Assembly: GCF_000966195.1 (NCBI RefSeq)
Contig: NZ_LAHL01000001.1
Coordinates: forward strand, 58,199 to 122,198
DNA length: 64,000 nt
Direction of reading: 5' to 3'
DNA from: Domibacillus robiginosus
GTDB lineage: Bacteria > Bacillota > Bacilli > Bacillales > Domibacillaceae
The position numbers and the translations under genes were made by a program. Within the stretch, counting starts at the first letter, position 1. Every line of letters begins with the position of its first letter. Of this stretch, positions 62,565 to 64,000 are shown in pieces. The notes beneath the pieces are model-generated. The model worked only from the letters and a program-made list of their open reading frames with translations. It had not been told where the DNA came from and searched no databases.

Positions 62565-62700
62565 GTCCATTGTTTTAGGGATTGCAGCCTTTTATAACGA
62601 AAGAAATATGTGTTTTCCTTATCTCTAATAGGCGGTTTGATTTCTTTGTATCATACCGCCTTAAACATTAAAAAAGCTGGGCTGGCCCAGATAGGGATCA
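62565..62700 (+). pseudogene. Fragment of a second bdbC
   Basis: IVLGIAAFYNERN matches ILGIAAFHNEIN of BdbC at 48319; after a frame change IGGLISLYHTALNIKKAG matches IGGSISFYHYLVQK. The start, both CxxC pairs and the end are missing. Confidence 0.8.
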
Positions 62701-62719
62701 TTCTGACAGTATAATCCCT

Positions 62720-62940
62720 CTACAACTGTAGGTCGAGGTCCTGCCCGAACAGGACAGACATCGGTGAAGCAGGAAAATCAATGAAGTTAGAGCATGTTTT
62801 TTCATATCTCTGACAGAGATGCTCTATCAAATTGTGTAGCAATTAGTTGGAAAGGTTCACAATGAATAAACATATAAATACTTTATCATTTTCGGCGAGA
62901 ACACTCCCACTTCAAGCTTGCTAAGTGGGCTGTAGTTCAA
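62720..62940. repeat. IS605-type end remnants, including solo hairpin copy 3
   Basis: GGTCGAGGTCCTGCCCGAAC and CATCGGTGAAGCAGGAAAAT (62725-62775) resemble the right end of IS605-type elements. At 62882-62940 TTTATCATTTTCGGCGAGAA, then a hairpin with arms CCCACTT/AAGTGGG and TGTAGTTCAA is the third copy of the unit at 5267 and 55187. No transposase lies between them. They suggest an element that inserted into and then helped delete the bdbC-czcD part of the duplicated block. Confidence 0.55.
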
Positions 62941-63044
62941 GTGTAGATTAGTATCACAATGGTCACTGTAAATGTAGAGAATGTCCATTAGATTGGTGAT
63001 CAAGATGAATTCCTCAATTCAAAAAAGAAAGGATATGAGATTTT

Positions 63045-63464
63045 ATGAAACGTCTTATTGTTTCTGCCCCAAAAAATCCAGTAGTCATTCTTTTTTTTCT
63101 TCTTTTTATTTTAAGTGCCTGCAGCAGCCAAGAAGAACAAAGTGCTCAAACTAATCAAGTGATGAAGTTGGTAAAAGTCGAAGTAAAATTAAATCCAGAA
63201 GAAGCCAAAGCTAAACAAAAGACAGAAATACAGGCTATCGTCACGCAGGACAACGAGCCTGTAGAAGATGCGGACGAAGTGAAATTTGAAATATGGAAAG
63301 AAGGCGACGAGAAGCATGAGACCATAAAAGCCGCCCATAGAAAAGATGGCATCTATGCAATCAATAAAACATTTACAGAAGAAGGTATTTATAATATTAT
63401 CGCGCACACAAACGCAAGAAGTTTACACACCATGCCTAAAATACAGGTTACGATCGGCAAGTAG
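63045..63464 (+). CDS. YtkA-like secreted lipoprotein, copy 2
   Basis: A 139-residue lipoprotein, sister of the one at 50262. Signal VVILFFLLFILSACSSQEEQ with LSAC lipobox, the shared SACSSQEEQSAQTNQ, then VEVKLNPEEAKAKQKTEIQA, EDADEVKFEIWKEGDEKHET and YAINKTFTEEGIYNIIAHTN. It is five residues shorter because a short repeat (KRETIEAK region) is contracted. Open and with a good ribosome site (AAAGGATATGAG). Likely functional. Confidence 0.85.
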   Translation: MKRLIVSAPKNPVVILFFLLFILSACSSQEEQSAQTNQVMKLVKVEVKLNPEEAKAKQKTEIQAIVTQDNEPVEDADEVKFEIWKEGDEKHETIKAAHRKDGIYAINKTFTEEGIYNIIAHTNARSLHTMPKIQVTIGK

Positions 63465-63571
63465 ATAGAAGTTAAATCTTTGCATAGGGAGCCTTACACA
63501 GCGGGGAGAACATGTAACAACAAACCAGATATGATCTCATAATATGTTGTAGGTAAAGGCAAGCGAATACA

Positions 63572-63790
63572 ATAGAAGACCTTACAATTTGGCGGGCATT
63601 TGTGGAAGGATTATTGTCTTTTATATCCCCTTGCAGCCAGTCTTTTTATCCAGCCTTTCTATCATGATTGCAGGAATCTCTGTAAACGAAGTTAAACAGG
63701 AAAATGTGATGATGCAGCGAAAAGCTTTTCTTTAGACGTGGTTCTTTCTTATTGGATTTTCGATTATTTTTATTCCGTATGGATTTATTT
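63572..63790 (+). pseudogene. 5' remnant of a second ccdA
   Basis: Begins IEDLTIWRAFVEGLLSFISP with ATA in place of ATG, then CSQSFYPAFLS; a frame change and TGA follow; then ISVNEVKQENVMMQRKAFL, a TAG, and TWFFLIGFSIIFIPYGFI. It mirrors the first 75 codons of ccdA at 50787 and then stops matching. Clearly dead. Confidence 0.88.
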
Positions 63791-64000
63791 ACCAACATAG
63801 ACATAATAATTATTTTAAATTAAAGCATCTTTTGAATACTTTTTCAAAATATGCTTTTTTCTATGCTTATTCTTGTCCATGAGGACAATATTATTTTAAG
63901 TAAAACTTCTAGCAAAGCGACGTTGTTTAATGTCGACAGACAAATAAAAGCTTATTAAATAAAGCTTTTACATAACAACGATAAATAACGGAATTAACCC
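63791..64000. other. No gene seen
   Basis: The last 210 bases are AT-rich with no convincing frame. A weak hairpin (AAAAAGTATTC region and GAATACTTTTTC near 63830-63850) may be present. The window ends without a feature boundary. Confidence 0.3.

Overview
The window looks like part of a large conjugative plasmid from a Bacillus-type Firmicute (Bacillaceae). The evidence is low to moderate G+C, strong AAAGGAGG-type ribosome-binding sites, frequent GTG/TTG starts, a Tn916/ICEBs1/Tcp-type transfer operon, TubZ partition genes, two Rep_3 initiators with iterons, and Bacillus-style cargo (ResABC, BdbDC, CtaDE, PrsA, CadCA). I saw no rRNA, tRNA or CRISPR array. The species cannot be named from what is visible.

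Layout. 0.4-3.0 kb: a broken TnpB and small regulator or hypothetical genes. 3.1-5.1 kb: replicon 1 (11 iterons plus a Rep_3 initiator). 5.3-23.5 kb: a transfer operon on the minus strand, read from 23.5 kb down to 5.3 kb. It starts with a NusG-like protein, then a decayed ParM/ParR cassette, TcpC, TcpD-like and TcpE proteins, a VirB4 ATPase, a lipoprotein, a VirB6-like channel protein, a VirB8-like protein, a VirB1/CwlT-like wall hydrolase, a RusA-like nuclease, a structured intergenic region that is my best oriT candidate, a replication-relaxation-type protein, a coupling ATPase whose membrane part is a separate overlapping gene, and an S1-domain protein. No relaxase is visible. 24.2-27.8 kb: tubR-tubZ-tubY-like partition locus, with related repeats on both sides. 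27.9-29.6 kb: replicon 2 (TTG-started Rep_3 initiator plus 14 iterons). The plasmid therefore has two origins and the remains of a second partition system, as expected of an old cointegrate.

30-38 kb: cell-envelope and secretion cargo (two NlpC/P60 proteins, one with SLH domains; signal peptidase I; PrsA), an orphan OmpR-type regulator with an atypical receiver, a nonsense-mutated DUF326 gene and a dead TnpB element. 38-60 kb: metal handling (P1B-4 ATPase, CadA/CadC, CopC/CopD, a ZIP protein, two CDF exporters) interleaved with cytochrome c maturation and thiol redox genes (ResA, BdbD, BdbC, CcdA, ResB, ResC) and oxidase subunits CtaD and CtaE. This is nearly a whole System II cytochrome c maturation set with half of a caa3 oxidase. 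60-64 kb: transposon debris and a second, mostly ruined copy of the flavoprotein-bdbD-bdbC-lipoprotein-ccdA block, in which only bdbD and the lipoprotein gene remain open.

Main points for follow-up: the NusG-like protein at the head of an 18-kb transfer operon; the split coupling protein; the oriT candidate; the two-sided TubZ repeat system beside a dead ParMR; the two-replicon structure; and the plasmid-borne respiratory island. All functions are inferred by reading the sequence; no database search was run.
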